DNA of 64,000 nucleotides from Qipengyuania sp. SS22 (GTDB taxonomy: Bacteria > Pseudomonadota > Alphaproteobacteria > Sphingomonadales > Sphingomonadaceae): positions 1,116,001 to 1,180,000 of the forward strand of contig NZ_CP107048.1 in NCBI RefSeq assembly GCF_025736935.1. Direction: 5' to 3'. Made by a program: the position numbers and the translations under genes. Under the pieces are notes generated by a model, which saw only the letters and a list, made by a program, of their open reading frames with translations, ran no database searches and had not been told where the DNA came from. Positions 35,763 through 46,205 of the stretch are shown here, piece by piece (the stretch's first letter is position 1; every line of letters starts with the position of its first letter).

Positions 35763-36131
35763 TTACGCCTTGGGCGCGTTGTCGCGGCGCTCGGCGATAC
35801 GAGCGCGCTTACCGGTGCGGCCACGCAGGTAATAGAGCTTGGCGCGACGCACGATGCCGCGGCGGACCACGGTAAGGCTGTCGACGATCGGCGAGTAGAG
35901 CGGGAACACACGTTCCACGCCTTCGCCGAAGCTCATCTTGCGGACGGTGAAGTTGCTGCCCATGCCGCGGTTCGAGCGGGCAATGACAACGCCTTCGAAA
36001 TTCTGGACACGCTCGCGGGTGCCCTCGACAACCTTCACGCCGACGCGAACGGTGTCGCCCGCACGGAATTCGGGAATGTCCTTGCCGAGGTTTTCAATCG
36101 CTTCGGCTTCGAGCTGCTGGATCAGGTTCAT
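35763..36131 (-). CDS. rplS: 50S ribosomal protein L19
   Basis: A 122-residue large-subunit protein at the subunit interface. Family blocks [66 protein letters not shown] and [16 protein letters not shown] are all present. It starts inside the trmD stop (ATGA overlap), the usual trmD-rplS coupling, and is followed by a strong terminator. Confidence 0.98.
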   Translation of the reverse strand: MNLIQQLEAEAIENLGKDIPEFRAGDTVRVGVKVVEGTRERVQNFEGVVIARSNRGMGSNFTVRKMSFGEGVERVFPLYSPIVDSLTVVRRGIVRRAKLYYLRGRTGKRARIAERRDNAPKA

Positions 36132-36868
36132 GCCTGGTCTTCCTGGTTTTTTCGCCGCGCGCCAGAGGCAGGTCGGTCCCGAGCGTCACAGTAACGCTCC
36201 CAAAGGTCCGGCCTGCGTAACCGAGTATCGTCTTCGCTCCTTGCCTTGCGCCAAGCAGCGATCTTCGCATGATCCCCCGATCGCAGCACTTCAGGGATCG
36301 TGCGCCCTTCCCATTGCTGAGGTCGGGTATATTGCGGGTATTCGAGCAAACCGTCTTCGAACGATTCCTCCTGCCCGCTATCGGGCGCGCCCATTACTCC
36401 GGGAAGCAGGCGAATGCAAGCATCGAGAATCGCCAGCGCGGCGGGTTCTCCGCCCGACAGGACGATATCGGCCAGCGAAACCTGTTCAACCTGCGGAAAA
36501 GCGTCGAAAATCCGCTCGTCGAAGCCTTCGAACCGCCCGCACAAAATGGCGACACCGGGCTCCTGTGCGATCTCGCGGATGCGCGCCTGCGATATCGGCT
36601 TGCCGCGCGGCGTCATGGCGAGGATCGGCCGCCCTTCGCCCACGCTGGCGATGGCCGCGCCGAGGACATCAGGCTTGAGCACCATGCCCGCCCCGCCCCC
36701 GGCCGGCGTATCGTCGACCGTGCGATGCTTGCCTTGCGCGTAATCGCGGATCTGCACGGTCTCGCACGACCAGTCGCCACGTTCGAGCGCACGGCCTGCC
36801 AGCGAGACCCCCAGGGGCCCCGGAAACATCTCGGGATAGAGCGTCAGGATGGTAGCGGCGAAACCCAT
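36128..36868 (-). CDS. trmD: tRNA (guanine-N1-)-methyltransferase
   Basis: A 246-residue SPOUT methyltransferase that makes m1G37 next to the anticodon and so prevents frameshifting. It shows [13 protein letters not shown], the flexible [18 protein letters not shown] segment, [13 protein letters not shown] and the knot region [30 protein letters not shown]. The start MGFAATIL at 36868 fits the family. It is coupled to rplS. In most bacteria rimM lies directly upstream; here two other genes intervene. Confidence 0.97.
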   Translation of the reverse strand: MGFAATILTLYPEMFPGPLGVSLAGRALERGDWSCETVQIRDYAQGKHRTVDDTPAGGGAGMVLKPDVLGAAIASVGEGRPILAMTPRGKPISQARIREIAQEPGVAILCGRFEGFDERIFDAFPQVEQVSLADIVLSGGEPAALAILDACIRLLPGVMGAPDSGQEESFEDGLLEYPQYTRPQQWEGRTIPEVLRSGDHAKIAAWRKARSEDDTRLRRPDLWERYCDARDRPASGARRKNQEDQA

Positions 36869-36919
36869 GGCGCGCGCCCTAGCCGCCAATCGCGACCAGC
36901 ACCATAGCGCGAACCGCGA

Positions 36920-37234
36920 TCAGCGGGTCGGCAGGCGCTGGTCCGCGGTTTCGACGCCCACGCGCGGGGCGGTTGGCACGACTTTGCCGACCATGGTCGA
37001 TGTTACGACGCCAAGCACCACCAGTCCCCCGGCGCCGAGCAGGTCCATGCCGTGCAGGGTCACGCTATCGGCTTCTGCCAGCCGCGCGCCGAGCACCGCC
37101 GCCAGCGGCGCGCCGCCCGCGAAAAGATGGCGCAGGCGCAGCCCGATCGAGGGGGAAACCTTGGCGACCACCGCGCTGAGGCCCGCTGCCATCGCGGCAT
37201 AGGACCCGGCGAGAAATACAACATTGTCGATCAT
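36920..37234 (-). CDS. Small hypothetical membrane protein
   Basis: A 104-residue protein with hydrophobic helices at about 4-24 ([20 protein letters not shown]) and in the second half ([19 protein letters not shown]), joined by a basic LRLRHLF segment. The start at 37234 has GGAGGG about 10 bases upstream. It lies between trmD and the divergent TrxR-like gene, in the interval that breaks the usual rimM-trmD linkage. No family is recognised. Confidence 0.6.
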   Translation of the reverse strand: MIDNVVFLAGSYAAMAAGLSAVVAKVSPSIGLRLRHLFAGGAPLAAVLGARLAEADSVTLHGMDLLGAGGLVVLGVVTSTMVGKVVPTAPRVGVETADQRLPTR

Positions 37235-37365
37235 TGGTCTGCAGCCCTCCCGGTTGTGGGGCGATGGTGTGGCACGGTTGGAAATTTGTGCAAAGCACGT
37301 GTCGGTCGGGCAGCCATTATCCCTCTGCGAACGGCACACTTGGGCGCGTGGTGCGTAGGTGGGCC

Positions 37366-38280
37366 ATGGATGTCGACGATTGCATCATCGTGGGTGCGGG
37401 GCCCGCCGGGTTGACCGCCGCGATCTATCTGGCGCGCTACCACCTCTCGATCCGCATGTTCGACTGCGGGACCAGCCGCGCAAGCTGGATCCCGACCAGC
37501 CACAACCATGCAGGCTTCCCCGAGGGCATCAACGGCAACGACCTGCTCGAGCGGATGCGCGACCAGGCGGCCCAATACGGCGCGCTGCGCGAGCCGAAGC
37601 GGGTGACCGACCTCAAGCGCGAAGACGGCCATTTCGTGGTGTGCTGCGAGGAAGAGGAATTCCGTGCGCGCACCGTCCTGCTCGCCACCGGGGTGGTCAA
37701 CAACCGGCCCGAGGGGATCGACGAGCAGTTCCATGCCGAAGCGATGCAACGCGGGCTGATCCGCTATTGCCCGGTGTGCGACGGCTATGAAGTCACCGAC
37801 CAGCGCGTCGCGGTGATCGGCATCGGCGATCATGGCACGGCAGAGGCGCAGTTCGTCCGCACCTATACCAGCGATCTGACGCTCGTTTCACCGGATGGCG
37901 ACCACGATCTTTCGCAAGCAAGTTCGCGCGCGCTCGACGAGGCGGGAATTGCGCGGATTGCCGGACCCTGCGGCGACTATGCCATCGAGAACGGGCGGAT
38001 TGCCTTCGACACCGCCGAGGGGCGCAAGACCTTCGACACCGTCTATCCCGCGCTCGGGTCAGTGGTTCGCTCAGGGCTGGCGGTGAAATGCGGCGCGGAG
38101 GTGACCGAGGGTGACTGCATTATCGTCGACGACCATCTCGAAACCAGCGTGCCGGGTCTGTTCGCTGCGGGTGACGTGGTGCTTGGCCTCGACCAGATCA
38201 GCCATGCGATGGGCCAAGCGGGCGTCGCGGCGACCACGATCCGCAACCATCTCGCGGCGGAGCGACCGCTGAGGCGTTAG
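37366..38280 (+). CDS. Thioredoxin-reductase-like FAD/NAD(P) oxidoreductase
   Basis: A 304-residue two-dinucleotide-domain flavoprotein. It shows [19 protein letters not shown] (FAD), the conserved [26 protein letters not shown], a redox pair in [11 protein letters not shown] (near residue 137), the NADP motif [14 protein letters not shown] and the C-terminal [10 protein letters not shown]. The CPVC sequence replaces the CATC of standard thioredoxin reductase, so the partner may be another thioredoxin-like protein. It is the only plus-strand gene between two parts of a ribosomal operon. A short AGGTGG site precedes the ATG. Confidence 0.88.
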   Translation: MDVDDCIIVGAGPAGLTAAIYLARYHLSIRMFDCGTSRASWIPTSHNHAGFPEGINGNDLLERMRDQAAQYGALREPKRVTDLKREDGHFVVCCEEEEFRARTVLLATGVVNNRPEGIDEQFHAEAMQRGLIRYCPVCDGYEVTDQRVAVIGIGDHGTAEAQFVRTYTSDLTLVSPDGDHDLSQASSRALDEAGIARIAGPCGDYAIENGRIAFDTAEGRKTFDTVYPALGSVVRSGLAVKCGAEVTEGDCIIVDDHLETSVPGLFAAGDVVLGLDQISHAMGQAGVAATTIRNHLAAERPLRR

Positions 38281-38326
38281 CGGCGATAGCGGTGACAGCG
38301 TAAGCGAGTGATCCGGTAGGCGGCGC

Positions 38327-38827
38327 TTACCGCTCCCAGAAGTCGTCGGCGATAGTCAGGGTGTCGGCGGTCCATCCGAGGACGGCCTGTTCGGTCAGCG
38401 GGACCATGAATTTCTTGCCGTCCGCCTGTTCGATCTCGACGATGTCGGTGGCGCCGTAATTCTCGACCGCGCAGACCTGCCCGACGGACTCGCCCTTGTC
38501 GGTGACCACCGCAAGCCCGAGCAGGTCGGAGAAATAGAATTCGCCCTCTTCCAGCGCGGGCAGTGCCTCGCGCGAGACGGACAGGGCGGTGCCCCGCAAG
38601 CGCTCCGCCGAGGTGCGATCCGCAACCTCGGTAAAGCGTGCGATGGCACCGCCCTTATTGTCGCTGCGGATTTTCACGAGGGTCAGCGTGCCCCCGGTAT
38701 CACCCGCATTGAAGCGCTTGTGCGGCTTGAGGGCATCCACCCCCTCGCCGAACAGCTTCAGCCGAACCTCGCCCGTCACCCCATGCGCACCGGTGACGGC
38801 GGCAAGCGTGACGGGTTTGTCCGACAT
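38327..38827 (-). CDS. rimM: Ribosome maturation factor RimM
   Basis: A 166-residue assembly factor for the 30S head that binds S19. The N-terminal barrel starts VTLAAVTGAHGVTGEVRLK; the PRC-barrel half shows EFYFSDLLGLAVVT and MVPLTEQAVLGW. It lies 8 bases after rpsP and is surely cotranscribed with it. Length is typical. Confidence 0.96.
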   Translation of the reverse strand: MSDKPVTLAAVTGAHGVTGEVRLKLFGEGVDALKPHKRFNAGDTGGTLTLVKIRSDNKGGAIARFTEVADRTSAERLRGTALSVSREALPALEEGEFYFSDLLGLAVVTDKGESVGQVCAVENYGATDIVEIEQADGKKFMVPLTEQAVLGWTADTLTIADDFWER

Positions 38828-38835
38828 GCAGCCGC

Positions 38836-39333
38836 TTACTCGGCCTTGGCTTCGGCGTCGTCGGCCGCAGCTTCCTCGGCGGGAGCGTCTGCGGCAGCGG
38901 CGTCTTCGGCCGGTGCTTCTTCAGCAGGTGCTTCAGCAGGTGCTTCAGCAGCGGTCTTGGCTTCTTCCTCGGCAGCCTTGGCGGCTTCTTCGGCTTCAGC
39001 GACCTTGGCGGCCTTTTCTTCAGCGCGTTCCTTGGCGGCTTCGCCCGGCTCACCCTTCTTGGGGTTGTTGCGCTGTTCGCGCTCGAGGATGCCCGCGGCG
39101 TCGAAGAAACGGTGGACGCGGTCGCTCGGCGTGGCGCCAACGCTCAGCCAGTGGCGTGCGCGGTCTTCGTCGAGCTTGACGCGCTCGCCCGAATCCTTGG
39201 GCAGCATCGGGTTGTAGGTGCCGATCTGCTCGAGATATTTGCCGTCACGCGCTGCGCGCGAGTCGGCGACGACGATGCGGTAGTAGGGGCGCTTCTTGGC
39301 ACCACCACGCGAAAGCCGGATTGCAACTGCCAT
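38836..39333 (-). CDS. rpsP: 30S ribosomal protein S16 with long Ala/Glu-rich tail
   Basis: The first 80 residues are canonical S16: [41 protein letters not shown] and [15 protein letters not shown]. The remaining half is a low-complexity Ala/Glu/Lys extension, doubling the usual length to 165 residues. Such tails occur on S16 in sphingomonads and are probably disordered on the ribosome surface. It begins the rpsP-rimM pair, 34 bases after ffh. Confidence 0.97.
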   Translation of the reverse strand: MAVAIRLSRGGAKKRPYYRIVVADSRAARDGKYLEQIGTYNPMLPKDSGERVKLDEDRARHWLSVGATPSDRVHRFFDAAGILEREQRNNPKKGEPGEAAKERAEEKAAKVAEAEEAAKAAEEEAKTAAEAPAEAPAEEAPAEDAAAADAPAEEAAADDAEAKAE

Positions 39334-39367
39334 TGTGTATTACCTTTCGAATGTAAACGTTTGAAAC

Positions 39368-40849
39368 TTATTTCTTCTTGAGCATGTTCTGGAGGTCGGG
39401 GGGAAGCGTGGAAGGATCCACCCCGGGGCCCTTGCCGCCGCCCATTCCGGGCAGGCCGCCAGCGCCGCTTCCCGGCCCGCCGAGGCCCGGCATGGCGGCA
39501 CCCATGCCGCCTCCGCCGAACAGCGCGCCAAGGCCCTTCATCCCGCCCATTTTCTTGATCTGCTTCATGGCGCGGCCCATCTCCTGGTGCATCTTGAGCA
39601 CCTTGTTGACGGTCTGCACGTCGGTGCCCGAACCCGCCGCAACGCGCTTCTTGCGCTTGGCGTTGAGCAGCGCCGGCTTGGTCCGTTCCTTGGGCGTCAT
39701 CGAACCGATGATCGCGTCCATATGCAGCAGCACCCGGTCGTCCATGTTCGACGCGGCCATCGCGGCCTTGGCCTTCTTCATGCCCGGCAGCATCCCGGCG
39801 AGCATGCCCAGCCCGCCCATGTTCTGCATCTGCTTCAATTGCATGCGCAGGTCCTCGAGGTCGAACTTGCCCTGCGCCATTTTCTTGGCGAGCGCTTCGG
39901 CCTCGTCCTGCTTGATGCTCTCGGCGGCCTTTTCGACCAGCGACACGACATCGCCCATGCCGAGGATACGGCCGGCCACGCGCCGGGGATCGAATGCCTC
40001 GATCGCGTCGAGCTTCTCGCCCGTACCGGCAAACTTGATCGGCTTGCCGGTGACATAGCGCATCGACAGCGCCGCACCGCCGCGTGCATCGCCGTCCATC
40101 CGGGTCAGCACGACGCCGGTCAGCGGCACTTCGCCGGTAAAGCTCTGCGCGACATTGACCGCGTCCTGGCCGGTCAGGCTGTCGACCACCAGCAGCACTT
40201 CGGTTGGCGTCGAGACACCGGCAATCGCCTTCATCTCGGCCATCAGCGCTTCATCGACATGCAGGCGGCCCGCGGTATCGAGCAGCAGCACGTCGGCAGC
40301 CTGCAGCTTGGCGCTTTCCATCGCGCGGCGGGCGATATCGACCGGCTGCTGGCCCTCGATAATCGGCAGCGTCCCGACATCGACCTGCTCGCCGAGCACC
40401 TTGAGCTGTTCCTGCGCGGCCGGACGGTTGACGTCGAGCGACGCCATCAGCGCCTTCTTGCCGTGCTTTTCGCGGATCAGCTTGCCGAGCTTGGCGGTGG
40501 TGGTGGTCTTGCCCGAGCCCTGCAGGCCGACCATCATGATCACGACCGGCGGCTTGGCGGCGAAATTGAGCCCCTCGACCTCGGTTCCGCCGAGCATGTC
40601 GACCAGCTCGTCATCGACGATCTTGACGACCTGCTGGCCCGGAGTGACCGATTTGAGGACGTCCTGCCCGATCGCCTTTTCGGTGACGGCATCGATGAAG
40701 CGGCGCACGACGGGCAGCGCGACATCGGCTTCGAGCAGCGCGATGCGGATTTCGCGCATCGCCTCGCGCACGTCGCTTTCGCTCAGCGCGCCACGCCCCT
40801 TCAGGCGGTCGAAGACATTACCGAGGCGGTCGGACAGATTGTCGAACAT
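39368..40849 (-). CDS. ffh: Signal recognition particle protein Ffh
   Basis: A 493-residue SRP GTPase that targets nascent membrane proteins to FtsY. The N domain is followed by the G domain (GLQGSGKTTTTAKLG, DTAGRLHVDE, TRMDGDARGG) and a methionine-rich M domain that binds 4.5S RNA and signal sequences. A Gly/Pro/Met-rich tail (GGGMGAAMPGLGG) ends in LQNMLKKK. It precedes rpsP in the common ffh-rpsP-rimM order. Confidence 0.98.
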   Translation of the reverse strand: MFDNLSDRLGNVFDRLKGRGALSESDVREAMREIRIALLEADVALPVVRRFIDAVTEKAIGQDVLKSVTPGQQVVKIVDDELVDMLGGTEVEGLNFAAKPPVVIMMVGLQGSGKTTTTAKLGKLIREKHGKKALMASLDVNRPAAQEQLKVLGEQVDVGTLPIIEGQQPVDIARRAMESAKLQAADVLLLDTAGRLHVDEALMAEMKAIAGVSTPTEVLLVVDSLTGQDAVNVAQSFTGEVPLTGVVLTRMDGDARGGAALSMRYVTGKPIKFAGTGEKLDAIEAFDPRRVAGRILGMGDVVSLVEKAAESIKQDEAEALAKKMAQGKFDLEDLRMQLKQMQNMGGLGMLAGMLPGMKKAKAAMAASNMDDRVLLHMDAIIGSMTPKERTKPALLNAKRKKRVAAGSGTDVQTVNKVLKMHQEMGRAMKQIKKMGGMKGLGALFGGGGMGAAMPGLGGPGSGAGGLPGMGGGKGPGVDPSTLPPDLQNMLKKK

Positions 40850-41028
40850 GCCGGCCTAAACTCCTTTCGAACCCTGCAGGGCCCGAATACGCGAAAAACG
40901 CCGACGGACGAAAACTCGTCGGTCAGCGTGGGGAAATCCCCGATGGAACCCAAACTTGTGCCCGGGTGAGGTGGAAGCAAGCCGTAACCGTCGCCACGGC
41001 CTGCTACCAGCGCACTCGGTAGTTGAAA

Positions 41029-41104
<76 letters not shown>

Positions 41105-41195
41105 GAGCCATTTCAATCGGCACGCCCTGGGAGGCGCGCCAGCCTTGCGGAGGCAGCCCTTTATGGGGCCGCCCCGCGCAAGGCAAGCGAAAAAA

Positions 41196-41543
41196 TCAGC
41201 TCTCGTCGGCGTCGTCGTCGTCGCCCTTGGCTTTGGTTTCGACACCGAGGTCGTCGTCACCGCCAAGATCGACTTCATTGTCGGGCGAATCGTTATCTTC
41301 ATCGATGTCGAGATCGAGATCGTCGTCATCATCATCGCCGCTCAGATCGCTATCCGGCTCGGCGTCCTTCTTCTTCTTGCTTTCTTCCTCGGCAAGAATC
41401 GGCTGCTTCGACTTAAGCACCGGTTCGGGCGACCATTCTTCGCCGCATTCGATGCAGGCGACGGGATCGTCCTTGTTAAGATCGTAGAAGCGGGTGCCAC
41501 AGTTCGGGCAGGTCCGCTTGGTGCCCCATTCCGGTTTGACCAT
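41196..41543 (-). CDS. TIGR02300 family protein (acidic, zinc-ribbon N-terminus)
   Basis: A 115-residue protein with an N-terminal zinc ribbon (CPNCGTRFYDLNKD, then CIECGEEW) followed by a very acidic low-complexity tail dominated by Asp. The RFYDLNKDDP block is the family signature, restricted mostly to alphaproteobacteria. The function is unknown; the ribbon could bind nucleic acid or another protein, with the tail acting as a charged mimic. It is transcribed away from aroA. Confidence 0.88.
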   Translation of the reverse strand: MVKPEWGTKRTCPNCGTRFYDLNKDDPVACIECGEEWSPEPVLKSKQPILAEEESKKKKDAEPDSDLSGDDDDDDLDLDIDEDNDSPDNEVDLGGDDDLGVETKAKGDDDDADES

Positions 41544-41688
41544 GTGTAATCCTTAGGCTTTGCCGCCCCTGGCGAACTGCGCAGGGGCCGTGAATTCGTA
41601 ATCGTATTGATGGGAACCTGCAGCGCAGGAATCAACAGCGCGCGCGCCTTGCCAGAAGCACCTGCCACTGTCAAAGCGCCGCATCCGA

Positions 41689-43023
41689 ATGAACTGCCGA
41701 TACGGAAACCCCCGCTTGACCGCCCACCGCTTCACCCCCGCAGGACCGCTGACCGGACGCATTCGCGTACCCGGCGACAAATCGATCAGCCACCGCGCGC
41801 TGATGTTCGGCGCGTTGGCAGTCGGCCGCAGCCGCATTTCGGGCCTGCTCGAGGGCGAGGACGTGCTCGCCACCGCCGCCGCGCTGCGCGCGATGGGCGC
41901 GCAGATCGAACGCGACGGTGACGATTGGGTGGTCGACGGCGTCGGTGTGGGCGGGCTGCTGCAACCGGACGCAGCGCTCGACATGGGCAATTCGGGCACT
42001 TCTACCCGACTGCTGCTGGGCCTTGTCGCAAGCCACGCGATCACTGCCGCCTTTACCGGCGATGCCAGCCTTTCGAAGCGCCCGATGGGCCGTGTGATCG
42101 ACCCGCTCTCCTTGATGGGGGCCAGTTTCACCCCCTCGCCCGGCGGCACGCTGCCGCTGATGATGGAGGGCATCGAGCCTGCTGTGCCGATCGAATACTG
42201 CCTGCCCGTCGCCAGCGCGCAGGTGAAGAGCGCGGTGCTGCTGGCAGGCCTCAACACGCCGGGCATCACCACCGTGATCGAGCCGGTTCCGACCCGCGAC
42301 CATACCGAGCGCATGCTGCGCGGCTTCGGCGCCGACCTGAGCGTGGAAGAGACCGATGGCGCGCGCATCATCCGCGTGCATGGCCCCGCCGACCTGCACC
42401 CCTGCGATATCGAGGTGCCGGGCGATCCGTCTTCTGCGGCATTCTTTGCGGTTGCGGCCAGCATCGTGCCCGGCAGCGACCTCGTGATCGCAAACGTCGG
42501 CCTCAATCCGACCCGCAACGGCATTTTGGAAGTGCTCGGGCAGATGGGCGCGAAGATCGAGTATCAGGACGCGCGTGAAGTCGGCGGCGAGCCGGTGGCC
42601 GACCTGCGCGTGCGCCATGCTCAGCTGACCGGCATCACGGTCGAGCCCGCAGTCGCCCCCCGCATGATCGACGAATTTCCCGTACTGTTCGTCGCCGCCG
42701 CGCTGGCCGAAGGCACCACCGTTACCAGCGGCCTCGAGGAATTGCGCGTCAAGGAAAGCGACCGCCTGTCCGCCATGGCGCAGGCGCTGCGCGCAGCAGG
42801 GGTCACGTTGGAAGAAACCGACGACGGCCTGATCATCGAAGGTACCGGCGGCGCGCCGCTGGCGGGCGGCGGCCCGGTCACCACCCATCTCGATCATCGC
42901 ATCGCGATGAGCATGGCGATTGCCGGCCTCGTCAGCCGCGAGGGCGTTGCGCTCGACACGGTCGACCCCATCGCGACCAGCTTCCCCGGCTTCGTCGGTT
43001 TGTTGCAGGAGGCCGCGGCATGA
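41689..43023 (+). CDS. aroA: 3-phosphoshikimate 1-carboxyvinyltransferase (EPSP synthase), class-II-like
   Basis: A 444-residue enzyme joining shikimate 3-phosphate and PEP in aromatic amino-acid synthesis. It has PGDKSISHRALMFGAL, SGLLEGEDVL, SKRPMGRVIDPL, ASAQVKSAVLLAGLNTPGIT, RDHTERML, LEELRVKESDRLSAMA and LDHRIAMSMAIAGL. Overall it resembles class II enzymes such as Agrobacterium CP4, but the active-site loop reads MGNSGTSTR with glycine at position 103, where CP4 has alanine. The start at 41689 lacks a good ribosome site; a TTG at 41716 is possible. The stop overlaps the next gene by ATGA. Confidence 0.95.
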   Translation: MNCRYGNPRLTAHRFTPAGPLTGRIRVPGDKSISHRALMFGALAVGRSRISGLLEGEDVLATAAALRAMGAQIERDGDDWVVDGVGVGGLLQPDAALDMGNSGTSTRLLLGLVASHAITAAFTGDASLSKRPMGRVIDPLSLMGASFTPSPGGTLPLMMEGIEPAVPIEYCLPVASAQVKSAVLLAGLNTPGITTVIEPVPTRDHTERMLRGFGADLSVEETDGARIIRVHGPADLHPCDIEVPGDPSSAAFFAVAASIVPGSDLVIANVGLNPTRNGILEVLGQMGAKIEYQDAREVGGEPVADLRVRHAQLTGITVEPAVAPRMIDEFPVLFVAAALAEGTTVTSGLEELRVKESDRLSAMAQALRAAGVTLEETDDGLIIEGTGGAPLAGGGPVTTHLDHRIAMSMAIAGLVSREGVALDTVDPIATSFPGFVGLLQEAAA

Positions 43024-43277
43024 TCGACCTCGACTGGGCAGCCTGGATCGGCTTCGTCGGCACCGCCTGTATAATCGGTGCCTATGCCTATCTCACCTCT
43101 ACCGAGAAACCCAACTCCTTCATCCTGCATGGCACCAATCTGGCAGGTGCCGCGCTGCTGACCGTCTCGCTGCTGGTTCACACCAATTGGCCCAGCCTCG
43201 TGCTCGAAGGATTCTGGGCAGCGATTGCCCTGTGGGGCTTGGCCAAGGCGGTCCGCGGGCGCAAACAGGCACGATGA
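43020..43277 (+). CDS. CBU_0592-family small membrane protein
   Basis: An 85-residue protein with three predicted helices: WIGFVGTACIIGAYAYLT, FILHGTNLAGAALLTVSLLV and WPSLVLEGFWAAIALWGLA. The pattern with asparagine in helix two and WPS before helix three fits the CBU_0592 family, whose function is unknown. It overlaps aroA and cmk by ATGA on both sides, so it is translated within the aroA-cmk operon. Confidence 0.8.
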   Translation: MIDLDWAAWIGFVGTACIIGAYAYLTSTEKPNSFILHGTNLAGAALLTVSLLVHTNWPSLVLEGFWAAIALWGLAKAVRGRKQAR

Positions 43278-43894
43278 TTATCGCCGTCGACGGACCGACC
43301 GCCTCGGGCAAGGGCACCATTGCGCAAGCGCTGGCCGAGCATTTCGGCCTGCCGCATCTCGATACCGGGCTGCTTTATCGTGCGGTCGGGCGGCAGGTGT
43401 TCCTCGACGGCGGCGACCCCGACAATGGCGGCGATGCGCTGGCGGGCTGCGCCTTTCCCGACGAACTGCTGCTCGATCCGCATCTGCGAAACGAGGAAAC
43501 CGGCGGGCTGGCGAGCCGGGTCTCGGTCCACCCGGCGGTGCGTCAGGCACTGTATGAACGCCAGCGCCGCTTCGCCATGCAGGACGGCGGCGCTGTGCTC
43601 GACGGGCGCGATATCGGCACCGTCATCGCGCCCGAGGCCGACGCCAAGCTGTTCATCATCGCCAGCGTCGAGGCGCGCGCGCAGCGCCGCTTCATCGAAA
43701 TGCGCGAACGCGGTGTGCATGTCACCAAGCTCGAGATCGCGGACGATCTGCGCCGGCGCGACGAACGCGACAGCAATCGCGCGGTCGCCCCGCTGGCTCC
43801 CGCGCCCGATGCGATGGTCATCGACACCAGCCCGCTGAGCCGCGAGCAGTCGATCGAAGCCGCGATCGAAGCGGTGAGGGAAGCCACTTCCTAG
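43274..43894 (+). CDS. cmk: Cytidylate kinase
   Basis: A 206-residue nucleoside monophosphate kinase making CDP and dCDP. The P-loop IAVDGPTASGKGTIA begins at residue 3; LDTGLLYRAVG and LDGRDIGTVIAPEA are the substrate-binding motifs, and RRRDERDSNR is the lid. Length is slightly short for the family (about 210-230). The start at 43274 overlaps the preceding stop (ATGA). The aroA-cmk-rpsA order is conserved in proteobacteria. Confidence 0.96.
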   Translation: MIIAVDGPTASGKGTIAQALAEHFGLPHLDTGLLYRAVGRQVFLDGGDPDNGGDALAGCAFPDELLLDPHLRNEETGGLASRVSVHPAVRQALYERQRRFAMQDGGAVLDGRDIGTVIAPEADAKLFIIASVEARAQRRFIEMRERGVHVTKLEIADDLRRRDERDSNRAVAPLAPAPDAMVIDTSPLSREQSIEAAIEAVREATS

Positions 43895-43954
43895 CCCGAT
43901 CGACCATCGCGTGGCGCCGTTTCGCGGACGCCGCTTTCCTACAGGAGGGTGGCA

Positions 43955-44044
43955 ATGGCAGCATCATCGTCATGCCCGCCGCCAGCCCCCTCCCCGGACC
44001 GCTCCATTTCGCCAGATCAGCGCACATGTACCGGTCCCGGATAA
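43955..44044 (+). CDS. Possible 29-residue small ORF between cmk and rpsA
   Basis: An ATG preceded by a strong AGGAGG at 7 bases opens a 29-codon frame (MAASSSCPPPAPSPDRS...). It is Ser/Pro-rich with two cysteines and resembles no known peptide. The Shine-Dalgarno sequence is better than that of most genes here, which is the only reason to list it. It ends 10 bases before the palindrome at 44054. Translation is unproven. Confidence 0.25.
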   Translation: MAASSSCPPPAPSPDRSISPDQRTCTGPG

Positions 44045-44053
44045 AGTTCTCCA

Positions 44054-44074
44054 GGACCGTGTAACATGCGGTCC
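44054..44074. promoter_or_regulatory. Operator-like palindrome upstream of rpsA
   Basis: GGACCG-N9-CGGTCC is a perfect inverted repeat with centre TGTAACATG, followed by CATGTCT-like bases. A near-copy occurs upstream of trpA at 63082-63102. The form suits a dimeric repressor such as a TetR-type protein, possibly overlapping a promoter, but no regulator is identified. Confidence 0.4.
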
Positions 44075-44080
44075 ATGTCT

Positions 44081-44303
44081 AGAGGCCGATGCCCGCAATT
44101 CGCTTGCGTTTCGCGACCATTTCGCCTAGGCGCGCGCCCGTTCTCTCAATCCCCGATTGAAAGGACTTCCGCGGCGGCATTCGGCCCTGCGGGAGACAGC
44201 GGCCCTCTTGCCCCGTTGGCCTGCGCAATCGTGCGCAGAGACGGGTAAAGACCCCGGGAAAACCGGTGGCCGGTAGCAAAACGTAAGTTAGGACTACTCA
44301 CAC
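44081..44303 (+). promoter_or_regulatory. rpsA upstream/leader region with hairpin
   Basis: This part of a 409-base gap before rpsA has no convincing gene. It contains a perfect CTGCGCA-ATCG-TGCGCAG stem (44221-44238) with outer CCCGT/ACGGG pairing, about 65 bases before the start codon. S1 synthesis is commonly autoregulated through its mRNA leader, so a structured leader is plausible. No clear Shine-Dalgarno precedes the ATG, which is common for rpsA. Confidence 0.4.
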
Positions 44304-46007
<1,704 letters not shown>

Positions 46008-46048
46008 CGGCAACAGGTTGGCGCCTGCGAAGCGGGCGCTTACCGCAC

Positions 46049-46130
46049 CGTCATCCCGGGCTCGATCCGGGATCATGGGCCGATAAGTCCCGCGGTGCCG
46101 TCAGCGATCCCAGCTTCCGCTGGGATGACG
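46049..46130. repeat. Palindromic intergenic element, copy 2
   Basis: An 82-base element bounded by perfect inverted ends CGTCATCCC/GGGATGACG. Each half folds separately: ATCCCGG...CCGGGAT at the left and ATCCCAGC-TTCC-GCTGGGAT at the right. It lies just after rpsA. Related copies are at 31470-31547 and 62867-62958. Confidence 0.75.
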
Positions 46131-46138
46131 ATTACAGG

Positions 46139-46174
46139 AAGGCCCGCTTGCGAGATCCGCAAGCGGGCCTTTCC
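46139..46174 (+). terminator. Rho-independent terminator after rpsA
   Basis: A perfect 14-bp stem, AAGGCCCGCTTGCG (46139-46152) with CGCAAGCGGGCCTT (46158-46171), around a 5-base loop and ending in a short T-rich tract. It lies directly after the palindromic element. Confidence 0.8.
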
Positions 46175-46205
46175 TATGTGGGGGAACCGTCCTAGGTTCC
46201 CCGTC

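Noticed and set aside
44066..44248. A 60-codon frame just before rpsA
   Set aside because: It lacks a ribosome-binding site, is Arg/Ser-rich and spans the hairpin of the presumed rpsA leader; it is more likely untranslated.
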